A stretch of 44,511 bases of DNA from Verrucomicrobiota bacterium (GCA_016713365.1 JADJPG010000060.1:1-44511), one strand, 5' to 3'. Counted from the first letter of the stretch, positions 1 to 9,195 are shown. The notes: generated by a model from the sequence alone, not told the origin. Numbers and translations are program-made.

Positions 1-2
1 CG

Positions 3-3000
3 GCTCAGTTCAATGACGCCACTGCGGCGCAGCCGACCTTCCCGATGGACGTGGCGGGGCTTTATGACGTGCAATTGCTCGTGAACGACGGTTTTGTGGA
101 CAGCTTGGCCGACACCGTGCGCATCGCCACCGGAAACCTTCCGCCGGTCATCACCTCCACTCCTTCGACGAACGCCGCGCCCGGCGTTCTGTGGAACTAC
201 AGCATCGCAGCCACGGACGTTGACGGTACGAACTTCACCTTCAGCCTCGTCACCGCGCCGCCCGGGATGACGGTCACCACCTTCGGCAGCTCACCGTCTG
301 CTGGTGGAGAGGGCCGGGGCGAGGGCGAGCTTCGCTGGACCCCAACCGTCGCCCGACTTGGATCCCATTCCGTCACCCTCCGTGTCACCGATGGCGAAGG
401 CGGTACGGCCGATCAATCCTTCACTCTCGTTGTCGCCCAGGACTCCGAAGCACCAACGGTAGCCGTCTCGCTAATCCAAGGTCAGCTGCAGCCGGAGACC
501 GGCCAATGGGCGGCGCAGCTCGGTTCGACCGCCATCTTCCGCGTCACCGGCGCAGACAATGCCGGCGTGCCGGTACTGACCCTGCGTGTCGGGTCACTGA
601 ACGTTTCTCTGGACAACATCGGCGTCGGCTCCATCACTGCCACCACCGCCGGACTCCTTCCAGTCGTGGCCACGGCCACGGACGCCGCCGGGAACGTGGG
701 TGCCACGAATTCCACCATCCTGTTCCACGATCCCAATGCGGTGTCGGCCATTGGGATTACGATACACAGCCCCACCAACAGCGAACTCGTGACCAAGCCC
801 GTCGCCATCGTCGCGAGTATCACCAACGCCAGCGACCTGCTTTCCTACAGGGTGGATTTCGCCCGCGCTGCCGACGTGAACTTGGACAACATCTCCGTCG
901 AAGGGCCGCAATTTACTGTCCTCACCAACGTCACCTTGCCGCCGGGCACGCGTCGTCTCACCAATGCCGTCCTTGCCCGGTTCGATCCCACAATCCTGCT
1001 CAACGACGATTACCTAATCCGCGTTGTGGCCAGCGACGGACCTTCCCTGCAATACGAGGGAGCTGTCGTGTCCGTAAGCGGAAACCTGAAGTTCGGCGAA
1101 CTGCGCCTGGAATTCACCGATCTCGCGGTGCCGCTCGCGGGTTTGCCTATCGCCATCTCCCGTGTCTATGACAGTCGAGATTCCCGCCGCTCCGGTGATT
1201 TCGGCTTCGGCTGGAGCTTGGGCATACAGGACGCCGTCATCCGCGAATCTGTGCCAGCCACGGCATCCTTCCGCCCCGGCACCAGAGTCAACCTCACTGC
1301 TCCGGACGGACGGCGGCTGGGCTTCACGTTCGCGCCGACGATGGTGAATGCTTCTTTGTTCGGCGCCCTCTTCGAGCCGAAGTTCGAACCGGACGCTGGC
1401 ATCTACGAAAAACTGGAAGTGCCAGGCGGGACCTTCAGCTTCGCGGGTGCCGGCATTATCGGCGATCTATCCGAGGCGCTGGGGCCGTACAATCCTTCCA
1501 CCTATTACCTTACCACCCGCGATGGTACCCGCTACGAATACGACCAGAGCTTCGGTCTGCAAACGGTCACAGACCTTAATACCAACCGCCTTGTCTATAC
1601 ACGTGACGGCATCTTCCACTTCAGCTCCGGCAGCACGAATGCCGACCAATCCATTCCGTTCATCCGCGACGACCAGGGCCGCATCACCCAAATCATCGAT
1701 CCCGCGGGCAACACGCTGAACTACACATACGATGCCCGGGGCGACCTGCGTTCGTTCGCCGATCAGACTACGAACATCACTCAGTATCACTACTCCACGG
1801 CCCGCGCCCATTACCTCACCAACATCATTGACCCGCTCGGACGCCAGGCACTGCGCATGGAATACGATGCGGCCGGACGGCTGGTGTCGATTACGGATGC
1901 CCTCGGCAATCCCATCCAGCAGAACTGCGATGTCAATTCTAAGGTCGCCACCTACCGCGACGCCAATGGCAATACGAACATCGTCCGCTACGACGACAAT
2001 GGAAATGAGTTGATGCGCGTCATCCCCGGTGTCTCCACGAACTTCGCCTACGATGCCAACAACAACCCGCTTGCCTCCACTAATGGACGGGGCTTTCGAC
2101 CAACTTCACCTACGACGCAGGGTAATCAAACCTCGATCACCGATTCTCTAGGCAACCGGACGTCAATTGCCTACAACGCCCAAAACAAGCCCCAGTCTGT
2201 CACCAACGCATTGGGCCAGACTCTCGGCCTGCACTATGATTCAGCGGGGAAACTACTCGTGGTGGTAAACAATCTAGGATACCAGACGACGGTGACGCGG
2301 GACACCGCCGGGCGCGTGGCAAGCTTGACCGATGCGGTCGGAAACACCACCCAGTTCGATTACTCCGATGGATGCGCTTGCGGCAAGCCAGGCAAGATTA
2401 TCAATCCAGACGGCTCCTTTCGCCTATACGAATACAACGCACAAGGCCTGACCAACCGAATGGTCAACGAACTCGGGGCGGAAACCCTCTTTGGTTACGA
2501 TGACGGCGGGCGCTTGCTGTGGATACGGGACCCACTGTCCAACTACACCCGCTTCTTTTACAGCGGCCCGCTGCTCACGAACGTGGTGGATGCGCTGGGT
2601 CGGCAGACCCGCTACGAATACGATGCTCTCAATCGCACGAACCGAATCATCGACGCCCAAGGCGGCATCGTCGAGTTCCGCTACGATGCCAACGGGAATC
2701 GCACTCACGTCATCGATCCCGTCACCAACGTAACCGTGTTCGCCTACGACACGGACAACCGTTTGAAGCACCAAGTTGATCCTCTTGGGCACACGAACTT
2801 CTTTGCCTATGACGCGGCTGGAAATCGGATCGAGGCGATTGACCGCAATGGACGCAGGCGCACGTTTGCCTACGACGCGGTCAACCGGATGACCAATGAA
2901 CTATGGTGGGAGGGGACGAACATCGTACGTTCAATTGTTTTTGGGTTCAACGGACTGGGCGTGCAGACCCTCGCGATGGATCCGGCGGCGCGCTACGATT

Positions 3001-3824
3001 ACGATTACGACGACTTAAACCGGCTCGCACAGGTGCGACAATCCGCTGTTCCCGGCCAGTCCGACTTCACTTTGGACTACACTTACAACGCTCTGGGGCA
3101 GATTGAATCCGTGACGGACCACTGGGGCGTGCGCGTTGGCTCGGCTTACGACACCCGAAACCGATTGGCCCGCCGAACGTGGAACGGGCCGGGAGTGGAC
3201 CCGGCCCGGGTGGACTTTGCGTACGACGTGGCCGGGAATCGCACGCGAACGGACCGTTATGCCGATCTTGCCGCCGCAAATCGAATTGGCCACACCACCA
3301 ACGCTTACAACAATGCCGGCATCGTCACAAACATCACACACTTGGGCCCAGCGTTGGAAGTATTGGCGAAATACGACTACACTATCGACGCGGCATACCA
3401 AATCACTCGATGGTCCATCAACAACCAGCTTTCCACGTTCAATTACGATCTTACCGGCCAGTTGACCAATGCGCTGAACACCGCGCAGCCGAGCGAGAAC
3501 TTCCGCTACGACGCCAACGGAAACCGAATAAATGCGCAATCCAGCGGCAATTACGTCGTGGGCCGTAACAACCAAATTCTCTCCGACGGTACGAACAATT
3601 ACGCCTACGACCTCGAAGGGCAACATGACGTTCCGATCGAACAAAGTGACTCGTGTTCTCACGCTCTACAACTTCGACCACCGCAATCGTCTTGTCGGCG
3701 TGCTGGATCGCAACCCAAGTGGAGTCGTTACCCAAACAGTGGCGTTCGTATACGACGCCATGAACCGCCGCCTCGGAAAGACCGTGAGCGGCAACACGAC
3801 GAGGTTCCTCTACAACCAAGATGA
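3..3824 (+). CDS. RHS-repeat secreted protein, 5'-partial, frameshifted near its 3' end
   Basis: The frame is open to the window edge, so the N-terminus lies outside; the first internal ATG (45) is probably not the start. The visible part opens with Ig/cadherin-like domains (He_PIG style, with PGMTV and LRWTPT strands, then a second DxxG-rich domain), followed by the region that precedes the RHS shell (FGFGWSLGI) and about 25 RHS/YD repeats of the type YDxxGNRxxxxD from about base 1700 to 3610. RHS proteins form a beta-shell that encloses a variable C-terminal tip and are exported or surface bound. The true frame leaves this ORF at the GGG at 3618-3620, where one extra base is present; everything read here after YAYDLEG is out of frame, and the gene continues in the next entry. 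Two compensating indels at about 2090-2120 scramble ten residues. Family assignment is firm; whether the gene is intact in the cell is not. Confidence 0.85.
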   Translation, partial: AQFNDATAAQPTFPMDVAGLYDVQLLVNDGFVDSLADTVRIATGNLPPVITSTPSTNAAPGVLWNYSIAATDVDGTNFTFSLVTAPPGMTVTTFGSSPSAGGEGRGEGELRWTPTVARLGSHSVTLRVTDGEGGTADQSFTLVVAQDSEAPTVAVSLIQGQLQPETGQWAAQLGSTAIFRVTGADNAGVPVLTLRVGSLNVSLDNIGVGSITATTAGLLPVVATATDAAGNVGATNSTILFHDPNAVSAIGITIHSPTNSELVTKPVAIVASITNASDLLSYRVDFARAADVNLDNISVEGPQFTVLTNVTLPPGTRRLTNAVLARFDPTILLNDDYLIRVVASDGPSLQYEGAVVSVSGNLKFGELRLEFTDLAVPLAGLPIAISRVYDSRDSRRSGDFGFGWSLGIQDAVIRESVPATASFRPGTRVNLTAPDGRRLGFTFAPTMVNASLFGALFEPKFEPDAGIYEKLEVPGGTFSFAGAGIIGDLSEALGPYNPSTYYLTTRDGTRYEYDQSFGLQTVTDLNTNRLVYTRDGIFHFSSGSTNADQSIPFIRDDQGRITQIIDPAGNTLNYTYDARGDLRSFADQTTNITQYHYSTARAHYLTNIIDPLGRQALRMEYDAAGRLVSITDALGNPIQQNCDVNSKVATYRDANGNTNIVRYDDNGNELMRVIPGVSTNFAYDANNNPLASTNGRGFRPTSPTTQGNQTSITDSLGNRTSIAYNAQNKPQSVTNALGQTLGLHYDSAGKLLVVVNNLGYQTTVTRDTAGRVASLTDAVGNTTQFDYSDGCACGKPGKIINPDGSFRLYEYNAQGLTNRMVNELGAETLFGYDDGGRLLWIRDPLSNYTRFFYSGPLLTNVVDALGRQTRYEYDALNRTNRIIDAQGGIVEFRYDANGNRTHVIDPVTNVTVFAYDTDNRLKHQVDPLGHTNFFAYDAAGNRIEAIDRNGRRRTFAYDAVNRMTNELWWEGTNIVRSIVFGFNGLGVQTLAMDPAARYDYDYDDLNRLAQVRQSAVPGQSDFTLDYTYNALGQIESVTDHWGVRVGSAYDTRNRLARRTWNGPGVDPARVDFAYDVAGNRTRTDRYADLAAANRIGHTTNAYNNAGIVTNITHLGPALEVLAKYDYTIDAAYQITRWSINNQLSTFNYDLTGQLTNALNTAQPSENFRYDANGNRINAQSSGNYVVGRNNQILSDGTNNYAYDLEGQHDVPIEQSDSCSHALQLRPPQSSCRRAGSQPKWSRYPNSGVRIRRHEPPPRKDRERQHDEVPLQPR
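288..331. repeat. Dispersed-repeat-like insert inside the first Ig-like domain of the RHS gene
   Basis: A 44-base block with matching ends (AGCTC at 288-292, GAGCT at 327-331) sits between the PGMTV and LRWTPT strands, where He_PIG domains normally have a short turn. Its minus strand reads SPSPRPSPPADGE, the usual translation of a G+C-rich intergenic repeat that I know from other bacterial genomes. In the RHS frame it adds about 13 residues (SSPSAGGEGRGEG) without breaking the frame. That it belongs to a dispersed family is inference, since only one copy is in the window. Confidence 0.45.
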
Positions 3825-4485
3825 TTCTTGGGCTGACATCGACGGAGCCAACGGCCTCATTGCCCGCTACCTGCACGGCGCGAGGATTGATGAACTGCTC
3901 GCTCGTCAGCGCGCCACCGACGGGCGCGGTTGGCACCTCACTGACCGTCTCGGGACCGTCCGCGACATCGCGAACGCGGCGGGTACGGTAGTCACGCATC
4001 TAGACTACAAAACTTTTGGACAACCGTTGAATGCGGAAGATCGAATTAGTCGCTTCCTTTTTGTCGGTAGGGAGTATGACCTGGAACTTGGAATGTATTT
4101 CTATCGCACCCGATTCTTCGACGCGCAACTCGGCAAATTCATCAGCGAGGACTCTCTCCGCTTCGAATCTGGCGACCTAAATCTATACAGGTATGCTGCT
4201 AACTCACCTGCAATTCATACCGACCCATTCGGAACGTCGATTGTGGAAGAAGCAGCAATTTCCCGATGGATCGTCATTCCAACAACAGCCTATATCGGAG
4301 TGAAGATCTATATAATATGCCAAGGGGTCAAAGGGGAGAAGATAACGATTGGCGGTGTCATTGAAAGTGCCGCGTTTGGCGGACTTGGAGGAATCACCGG
4401 TGCGACTTTTACTACGCTTTCCATCTACCTTATCGGCGGCAATCTTGGGCCTATTATCGTTTGCTCCATTACCGATCATCTATGA
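3616..4485 (+). CDS. C-terminal part of the RHS protein: RHS-associated core and hydrophobic tip (other side of frameshift)
   Basis: This frame (open from 3532) takes over from the upstream RHS frame at about 3618 and carries the conserved RHS-associated core: RFLYNQDDSW, RYLHGARIDELL, HLTDRLGTVRDI, FVGREYDLELGMYFYRTRFF and the terminal RYAANSPAIHTDPFG. In the family the core ends at NPxxxxDPxG and a variable tip, often a toxin, follows. The tip here is only 83 residues (4234-4482) and is hydrophobic and glycine rich, with two probable membrane-spanning stretches. I recognise no toxin domain in it. No immunity-like gene follows directly. It could be a pore-forming or anchoring tip, or the remains of a longer tip. 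It is best read as one gene with the preceding entry. Confidence 0.8.
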   Translation, partial: KGNMTFRSNKVTRVLTLYNFDHRNRLVGVLDRNPSGVVTQTVAFVYDAMNRRLGKTVSGNTTRFLYNQDDSWADIDGANGLIARYLHGARIDELLARQRATDGRGWHLTDRLGTVRDIANAAGTVVTHLDYKTFGQPLNAEDRISRFLFVGREYDLELGMYFYRTRFFDAQLGKFISEDSLRFESGDLNLYRYAANSPAIHTDPFGTSIVEEAAISRWIVIPTTAYIGVKIYIICQGVKGEKITIGGVIESAAFGGLGGITGATFTTLSIYLIGGNLGPIIVCSITDHL

Positions 4486-4766
4486 GATAAACGACGCTCC
4501 AAGTTCCCACATTCGGCATCGGGCAAGATGACAAAATCATTACGCGAACAATTGCACGCTAGGCAGTTACTCGATCAATCGAGGCAACCGCTGCTGGTGT
4601 TGCGCGGAAGAGCCGTCGAGCTCCGATCGCTTGGATACAGCTTACAATCCAGAAAAGTGCTTAGAGCGCATTCATTGCGGCCGGTCGGCCAGTTGAGATG
4701 GTTGGTCCATCTGCCACCGGTCAATCATTGCTCGGAGAATCGACGTCAAAAAGTGATCGAAAGGTC

Positions 4767-7001
4767 ATGCCAGTGAAATTCTTCCTGTATTGCCTCGTCG
4801 GGTTGTTCGCTGAACTCCTCACCTGCGAGGCTACTCTCCTCACATTGGCCGACTATGGTGTCCGCTTGAATGGAGTTACCACCTTCCCTACCCGCAGCGG
4901 AGCACTGCCGTCCGGCGTAAGTGGGGCAGGTTTCGAATCGGCTACCGGGTTGGGTAGCGTGGTGATCAATTTTCGTTCGCCTGGCCCGCATTCGGTGGCT
5001 CTGTTCGTTGATCACGAAATTGATCAAGCGACAAACACGTTCTTCAACGAGTTTGGCGCGCGGAGTGGAGTGCCCACCCCGGGGCTTACTTGGGAGATAG
5101 ATGAACCAGGCTATCGGTTCGGGAACTTGTTCACCAACTTTCTCGCCGGGCGCTTAGACAATTCCAACGGCGTTTCCAGCGTAACTCGGAACGATGTGGC
5201 GATGGCGCTGGCTTGGAACTTCACGCTCGGCCCCAACCAAACGGCGCTGGTCCGGATGATTCTGAGTGAGACCACCCCCACCAACAGCTTTTACTTATCT
5301 CAAACCGATCCGCAGAGCCAGCGGACGATCTATTTTTCGAGCACGCTGGAAATCAGTGCCGGGGACACGGAGCCGCCGGTCATCACGTGTCCGTCCAACA
5401 TCGTGGCGCAAGCGGATGCCGGCACGTGTTTCAACAGCAGCGTGAGTTACAACGCCACCGCAACGGACAACAGTCCAGGCGTAACCGTCGCTTGCCTGCC
5501 GCCGAGCGGCGCGCGCTTTAACGTGGGTGTGACGTCCGTGAATTGCGTTGCGACAGACACCGCCGGGAATACGAACCATTGCGGCTTCACGGTGACGGTC
5601 CGGCCTCCTCCGCCAGTGATTCAATGCCCTGGAAATCTGATCGTGGAGTGCGCGTTGCCTTCCGGAAAGCAGGTGGGGTTCAATGTACCAGCCTCGAGTC
5701 CGTGCGATCCAAATGTCGTCGTCCAGTGTCAGCCTCCATCAGGCTCGGTCTTTCCAATCGGAGCGACGGCGGTGAATTGCACCGCCACAGACACCGCTGG
5801 CAGCCGGAGTGAATGCGGGTTCTCCGTGTTCCTCGTCAGCAGCAGCACGAATTGCCTTGGCGACTTTTCGCTGTTGAAAGAGACGTGCCTCGCGGGCGAG
5901 GTCCGCGCTGACCCGTTGCTGCAACCCTATCCCTGCGGCACCTGCGTTGAAGTTACCGGCGTGCCCGCCGATGGATGGACCTTCATGGGCTGGCTAGGGG
6001 ACGCCCGCGGAGCCAACCAAACCGCGCAGTTGACCATGACGCAGAACAAATGCGTGGAGGCGGTTTTCGGCACGCCCATCTCGGTGGCCCCGGCCGCTAA
6101 CGGCACAGCATGGCTGGATCCGGTGGCGCCTCTCTATCCCTGCGGAACGCAAACGCGCGCTCTGGCCCGGCCGAACCAGGGCTACTTTTTCAGTCATTGG
6201 ACCAACAGCATGATTGATACGGCCAACCCGTTGGATTTCACGGTATCTCAGACCAACGCCGTCCTGACGCCGGTATTTCGTCCTCTGCCCGCCGGCCAAT
6301 TTTCCCTTGCGATTGAGACCCGCGGCAACGGCGTTGTTCGCGGCCGCACTGGACAATTGCTGAGCCTTTACCCCACCGGATCCAATGTATTCCTGCGCGC
6401 TTCACCAGGATTTGGGCAGGATTTCCTCGGCTGGAGTTTTGATGGTCCAGGCGCGAATCAAGTGGGATTGATGACGAACAATCCCATCAGTGTGCTCATG
6501 GACACGAACCGAAATATAATCGCGCGCTTCACGGAGCGTCCGCAGATCGAAATCGTCCGTTGCCAGGGAGAATTGGTGAAAGGCCTGTTCCGATTTAAGG
6601 TGCTCGGAAAAGTTCTCGAAACATTCATCATCGAAGCGTCACCCCGGGTCGATGACCCGACGGCGTGGCGAGAAGTCGGCCGGGCCACCAATATTCTCGG
6701 CGCGGTACAGTATGAAGATCCCTATCTGCCAAATGTGAAGCAGCGCTTCTATCGTGCCCGCGTCGCCGGTGCCGAATGTGCCGGGGCACCCACTCTGACG
6801 GCGCAGCGTACCGGCGGTCTCGTAGCGCTCGAATGGCCTTCGACGACGTGCCAGTGTGTCTTGGAGGAATCGCAGTCCATGGATGCGCCGGTGTCATGGA
6901 AAACAGTGTCGGTATCGGTGCAATCATTGAATGGAACCAATCGTGTTACACTCAACGCTGCGAACGGGACAAGATATTACCGGCTGGTCTGCCTGCCATA
7001 G
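4767..7001 (+). CDS. Secreted HYR-domain protein with InlB-B-like repeats
   Basis: The ATG at 4767 is chosen because it starts a good signal peptide (MPVKFFLYCLVGLFAELLTC) with AAAGG a few bases upstream; the frame is open from 4698 but the first 23 residues are not signal-like. The mature protein has an N-terminal region of about 180 residues of unknown fold. Two HYR domains follow at about residues 205-280 and 287-362, each with the CPxN start, paired cysteines and the TDTAGxxxxCGFxV end. Next comes a region of about 220 residues with turns such as GWTFMGWLGD and GYFFSHWTNS, which resemble divergent InlB B-repeats. The C-terminus resembles fibronectin-like tails (QRFYRARV, TRYYRLV). HYR domains are adhesive, extracellular modules. 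No sortase or PEP-CTERM signal is visible. Likely surface or matrix protein; 744 aa. Confidence 0.8.
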   Translation: MPVKFFLYCLVGLFAELLTCEATLLTLADYGVRLNGVTTFPTRSGALPSGVSGAGFESATGLGSVVINFRSPGPHSVALFVDHEIDQATNTFFNEFGARSGVPTPGLTWEIDEPGYRFGNLFTNFLAGRLDNSNGVSSVTRNDVAMALAWNFTLGPNQTALVRMILSETTPTNSFYLSQTDPQSQRTIYFSSTLEISAGDTEPPVITCPSNIVAQADAGTCFNSSVSYNATATDNSPGVTVACLPPSGARFNVGVTSVNCVATDTAGNTNHCGFTVTVRPPPPVIQCPGNLIVECALPSGKQVGFNVPASSPCDPNVVVQCQPPSGSVFPIGATAVNCTATDTAGSRSECGFSVFLVSSSTNCLGDFSLLKETCLAGEVRADPLLQPYPCGTCVEVTGVPADGWTFMGWLGDARGANQTAQLTMTQNKCVEAVFGTPISVAPAANGTAWLDPVAPLYPCGTQTRALARPNQGYFFSHWTNSMIDTANPLDFTVSQTNAVLTPVFRPLPAGQFSLAIETRGNGVVRGRTGQLLSLYPTGSNVFLRASPGFGQDFLGWSFDGPGANQVGLMTNNPISVLMDTNRNIIARFTERPQIEIVRCQGELVKGLFRFKVLGKVLETFIIEASPRVDDPTAWREVGRATNILGAVQYEDPYLPNVKQRFYRARVAGAECAGAPTLTAQRTGGLVALEWPSTTCQCVLEESQSMDAPVSWKTVSVSVQSLNGTNRVTLNAANGTRYYRLVCLP

Positions 7002-7036
7002 TCCCGAAAGATCGAGGAGCATCGAAGAACTTGCAG

Positions 7037-7843
7037 ATGAAGAAACGAAAGCTGGCGATCCGTTGCGGAATCCTCGATGCGAATTACAGGGCGTGGGACC
7101 GAGAGCCGGGAGCAAATCGCGCGTTCGAGAAGCTGATGGTTTTGATCGCACTCTGCATTTCTGCACTGAAAGCAGAGGGGCAACCGGTTCCCGCGGTGAC
7201 GGCCACTACGAATGCCGCTACAACAACTTCTCTCGATTTTCGTGAAACCAGTCCTGGCATGTTTGAACTGGGGAAGGTCACCCTCAACAAACGGAAACGT
7301 GCAGTGAGTTTTCCGGTGCAAATTAACATGCGCTCCAACATCGTGGAGTATGCTGTGGTAACGCGCACGGGGAAAACCCACGAAAGCCTTTTTCGAACGG
7401 ATGTGGATCCGATGCACATCCACCTAGCGATGTTGCTGCTGGGAGCAAAGCCGGCGAATGTCAGCAGTCTCGGCGGGGATCCAAAGGCGACAATTCCCGG
7501 GCAACCGATCCACATCGAGGCCCATTGGACGCGGGAAGGACATGAGATACGAGTCCCTTTGGAAAACTTGCTGGCCTATACCACCAACCACCAGAAAACC
7601 CTACCGCGCGGGACCTGGACCTATAATGGGTCTTATCTCAACGAGGGACGTTTCATGGCGAAGGCAGACGGCTCCATTATCTCGCTTCAAGAAGACTCCA
7701 TCGCACTGGTGAATAATCCGAACCCGAGCCGGTTCTTTGACGATCTGCACATGGTCAACACTCCGGCGCTGCCGCCGGATGGGTTACCGATTGAAATGGA
7801 GTTTCTGCTGAAGGATAGTGTGGTGAAAACCAATACACCCTAG
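7037..7843 (+). CDS. YdjY-domain secreted protein
   Basis: Begins 35 bases after the HYR gene and probably shares its transcript. Residues from about 70 onward match the YdjY pattern as I remember it: a beta-strand FELGKVTLNKRKRAVSFPV, then EYAVVTRTGKTHESLFRTDV, then IHLAMLLLGAKPA, followed by charged beta-rich sequence. The function of this domain is unknown; it is found in envelope proteins of Planctomycetes and Verrucomicrobia. The start is uncertain. ATG 7037 gives 268 aa with a long charged N-terminus before the hydrophobic stretch; ATG 7136 gives 235 aa starting MVLIALCISALKAEG, a short but plausible signal peptide. Frames upstream of 7037 overlap the HYR gene and are not credible. Confidence 0.7.
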   Translation: MKKRKLAIRCGILDANYRAWDREPGANRAFEKLMVLIALCISALKAEGQPVPAVTATTNAATTTSLDFRETSPGMFELGKVTLNKRKRAVSFPVQINMRSNIVEYAVVTRTGKTHESLFRTDVDPMHIHLAMLLLGAKPANVSSLGGDPKATIPGQPIHIEAHWTREGHEIRVPLENLLAYTTNHQKTLPRGTWTYNGSYLNEGRFMAKADGSIISLQEDSIALVNNPNPSRFFDDLHMVNTPALPPDGLPIEMEFLLKDSVVKTNTP

Positions 7844-8176
7844 TTTCCCACCGTCCATACTTTTCCAAAACGTGGTAGAATGCTGCTTTCAGGATGCAAG
7901 CCCTATCCGTTTTGTCGGCCGGTGTTCAAAACCGGAAACCGGCTGTAGAGGGCAGTTGAACCGCCGACGAATTAGAACTGGGACTGCGCGAGCTGCAGCC
8001 TTCACCGTAAAAGTGTGGAATGAACGGGATGAATGAAAGGCAAGCTCTGTACGACGCGCAAGATGCGGAAATTACGGGAATCGGATCCCCAGGGAACCAG
8101 ATCAGGAAGTGAAGCTCGGCAAAAGTTCTTGACGGACGGATGTTGCGCACTTCAGTTTCTTCTTGTGGCTGCCACT
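7844..8176. other. Gene-poor stretch
   Basis: No credible gene on either strand. The only structure I see is a short palindrome, CCGGT/ACCGG, at 7919-7935, with a further copy of ACCGG just beyond. It has no following T run, so it is weak as a terminator. A TTGACG at 8129-8134 could be a -35 box for the next frame, but no good -10 follows. Confidence 0.4.
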
Positions 8177-8467
8177 GTGCACAGATGCCCTCGCTGCGAC
8201 CAGAGCTACTCGTTTAATCGCGGGCTTACCTCCAACTGTTTGCACTGAGGACATCAAATCGCTCCCGAGGATTCCCAAGAGGAAGCACCTCGCATCGTTC
8301 CAAATCCCAAGCCGATTCGGGTGTGCCGATGGCTAATTATTTTTGGCGCCCTCGGCTTCTTCAGCAGCATGTTCTTCTTTGGGGCGAACGGACTAGCGGG
8401 AATGGTTCTGCCTGTCTCGATAAGGGTTTTCAGGCAGTCAATTGGCAACAGAGGTCAAAATGGTTAA
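8177..8467 (+). pseudogene. Small zinc-ribbon membrane protein with in-frame TGA at the fourth cysteine position
   Basis: Reading from GTG 8177 gives VHRCPRCDQSYSFNRG, then a second half-site CLH, then TGA (8246-8248), then in the same frame GHQIAPEDSQEEAPR and a hydrophobic helix WLIIFGALGFFSSMFFFGANG, ending at TAA 8465-8467. A zinc ribbon needs CxxC twice; the first pair is CPRC, and the second would be CLHC if the TGA were TGC or TGT. The frame ends 8 bases inside the next gene, whose ATG is at 8460, an overlap typical of a coupled pair. I read this as a real 96-codon gene inactivated by one base change, or a sequencing error. Recoding as selenocysteine is possible in principle but unsupported. 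Confidence 0.55.
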
Positions 8468-9077
8468 ATTTGTAGGTATGCTGTCTTCACAATCCATTTC
8501 CACTCGCATCCTGATTGTCCGTGCGATACCGCATGGAGAAGCGCTCGACTACTACGCGACCTTAACGGAAGGATTTGTGCCGTTTTTCCCTGTTCCTGAA
8601 CCGATACATACGTCCCGTTTCCGAAATCTGATTGCGCGCTTCGCTTGCGAGAGGGAGGCGGAACTGTTTCTGAGCGGTGAGAGAGAGCTCTCGTTGGGGC
8701 GATTTCGCGAAATCCGAATCGAACCCGCCCCGGCCGAGTTGGTGGCGTCGTTTACAACGATGGAGGCGGAGCGGAGGGCGGCTCTGCAAAAGCTCCTGCC
8801 CATGGTGGACCGGTTGCTCGCGGTGTTTGATTTTGATCGGGTGCAGCGGGTTATGGCGGCGCTCGATTGGAGTACAGCGGACGCTACCGGACGGCCGACC
8901 CGCGAGGTTTTGAAGAGCACCGCGCAACGATTGCTGATCGCGGCCGCAGAGGATGACGCCGATCACTTCGAGCACACGTCGGGAGGCTTTAGGGCCTGGC
9001 GCGTCCAAGATAAGCTGTATCTGAGCTTCGCAGTTGAAACTGGCTATGCCGATCCGGACCGTGCAAGCCGCCTATAG
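8460..9077 (+). CDS. Conserved-looking protein of unknown function
   Basis: The ATG at 8460 has GAGGT five bases upstream and overlaps the end of the zinc-ribbon frame, so it is preferred over the TTG at 8442. The product is about 205 aa, soluble and without signal peptide. The N-terminal half has beta-rich sequence (ISTRILIVRAIPHGEAL). The C-terminal half has a helical segment FDFDRVQRVMAALDW followed by PTREVLKSTAQRLLIAAAED and TSGGFRAW. This layout recalls short unclassified proteins seen in phages and genomic islands, but I cannot name a family. Its position between decayed sequences suggests accessory DNA. Confidence 0.6.
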   Translation: MVKFVGMLSSQSISTRILIVRAIPHGEALDYYATLTEGFVPFFPVPEPIHTSRFRNLIARFACEREAELFLSGERELSLGRFREIRIEPAPAELVASFTTMEAERRAALQKLLPMVDRLLAVFDFDRVQRVMAALDWSTADATGRPTREVLKSTAQRLLIAAAEDDADHFEHTSGGFRAWRVQDKLYLSFAVETGYADPDRASRL

Positions 9078-9195
9078 ACGGCAGGTTTGTTCCGACCGCG
9101 GGTGCGTGATCTGCAGACTAATCGCTGGATGCCGCCCGAATCGACCGTCGACCTCAACTTGCTCCACTGTTGTTGGTAATCCGCAATACCGTCCT

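Noticed and set aside
4528..4776. Plus-strand 82-codon frame after the RHS gene
   Set aside because: Basic, low-information sequence that overlaps the signal peptide of the HYR protein; no ribosome site.
7919..7940. Terminator after the YdjY-domain gene
   Set aside because: Only a 5-bp stem with no T run, 76 bases past the stop.
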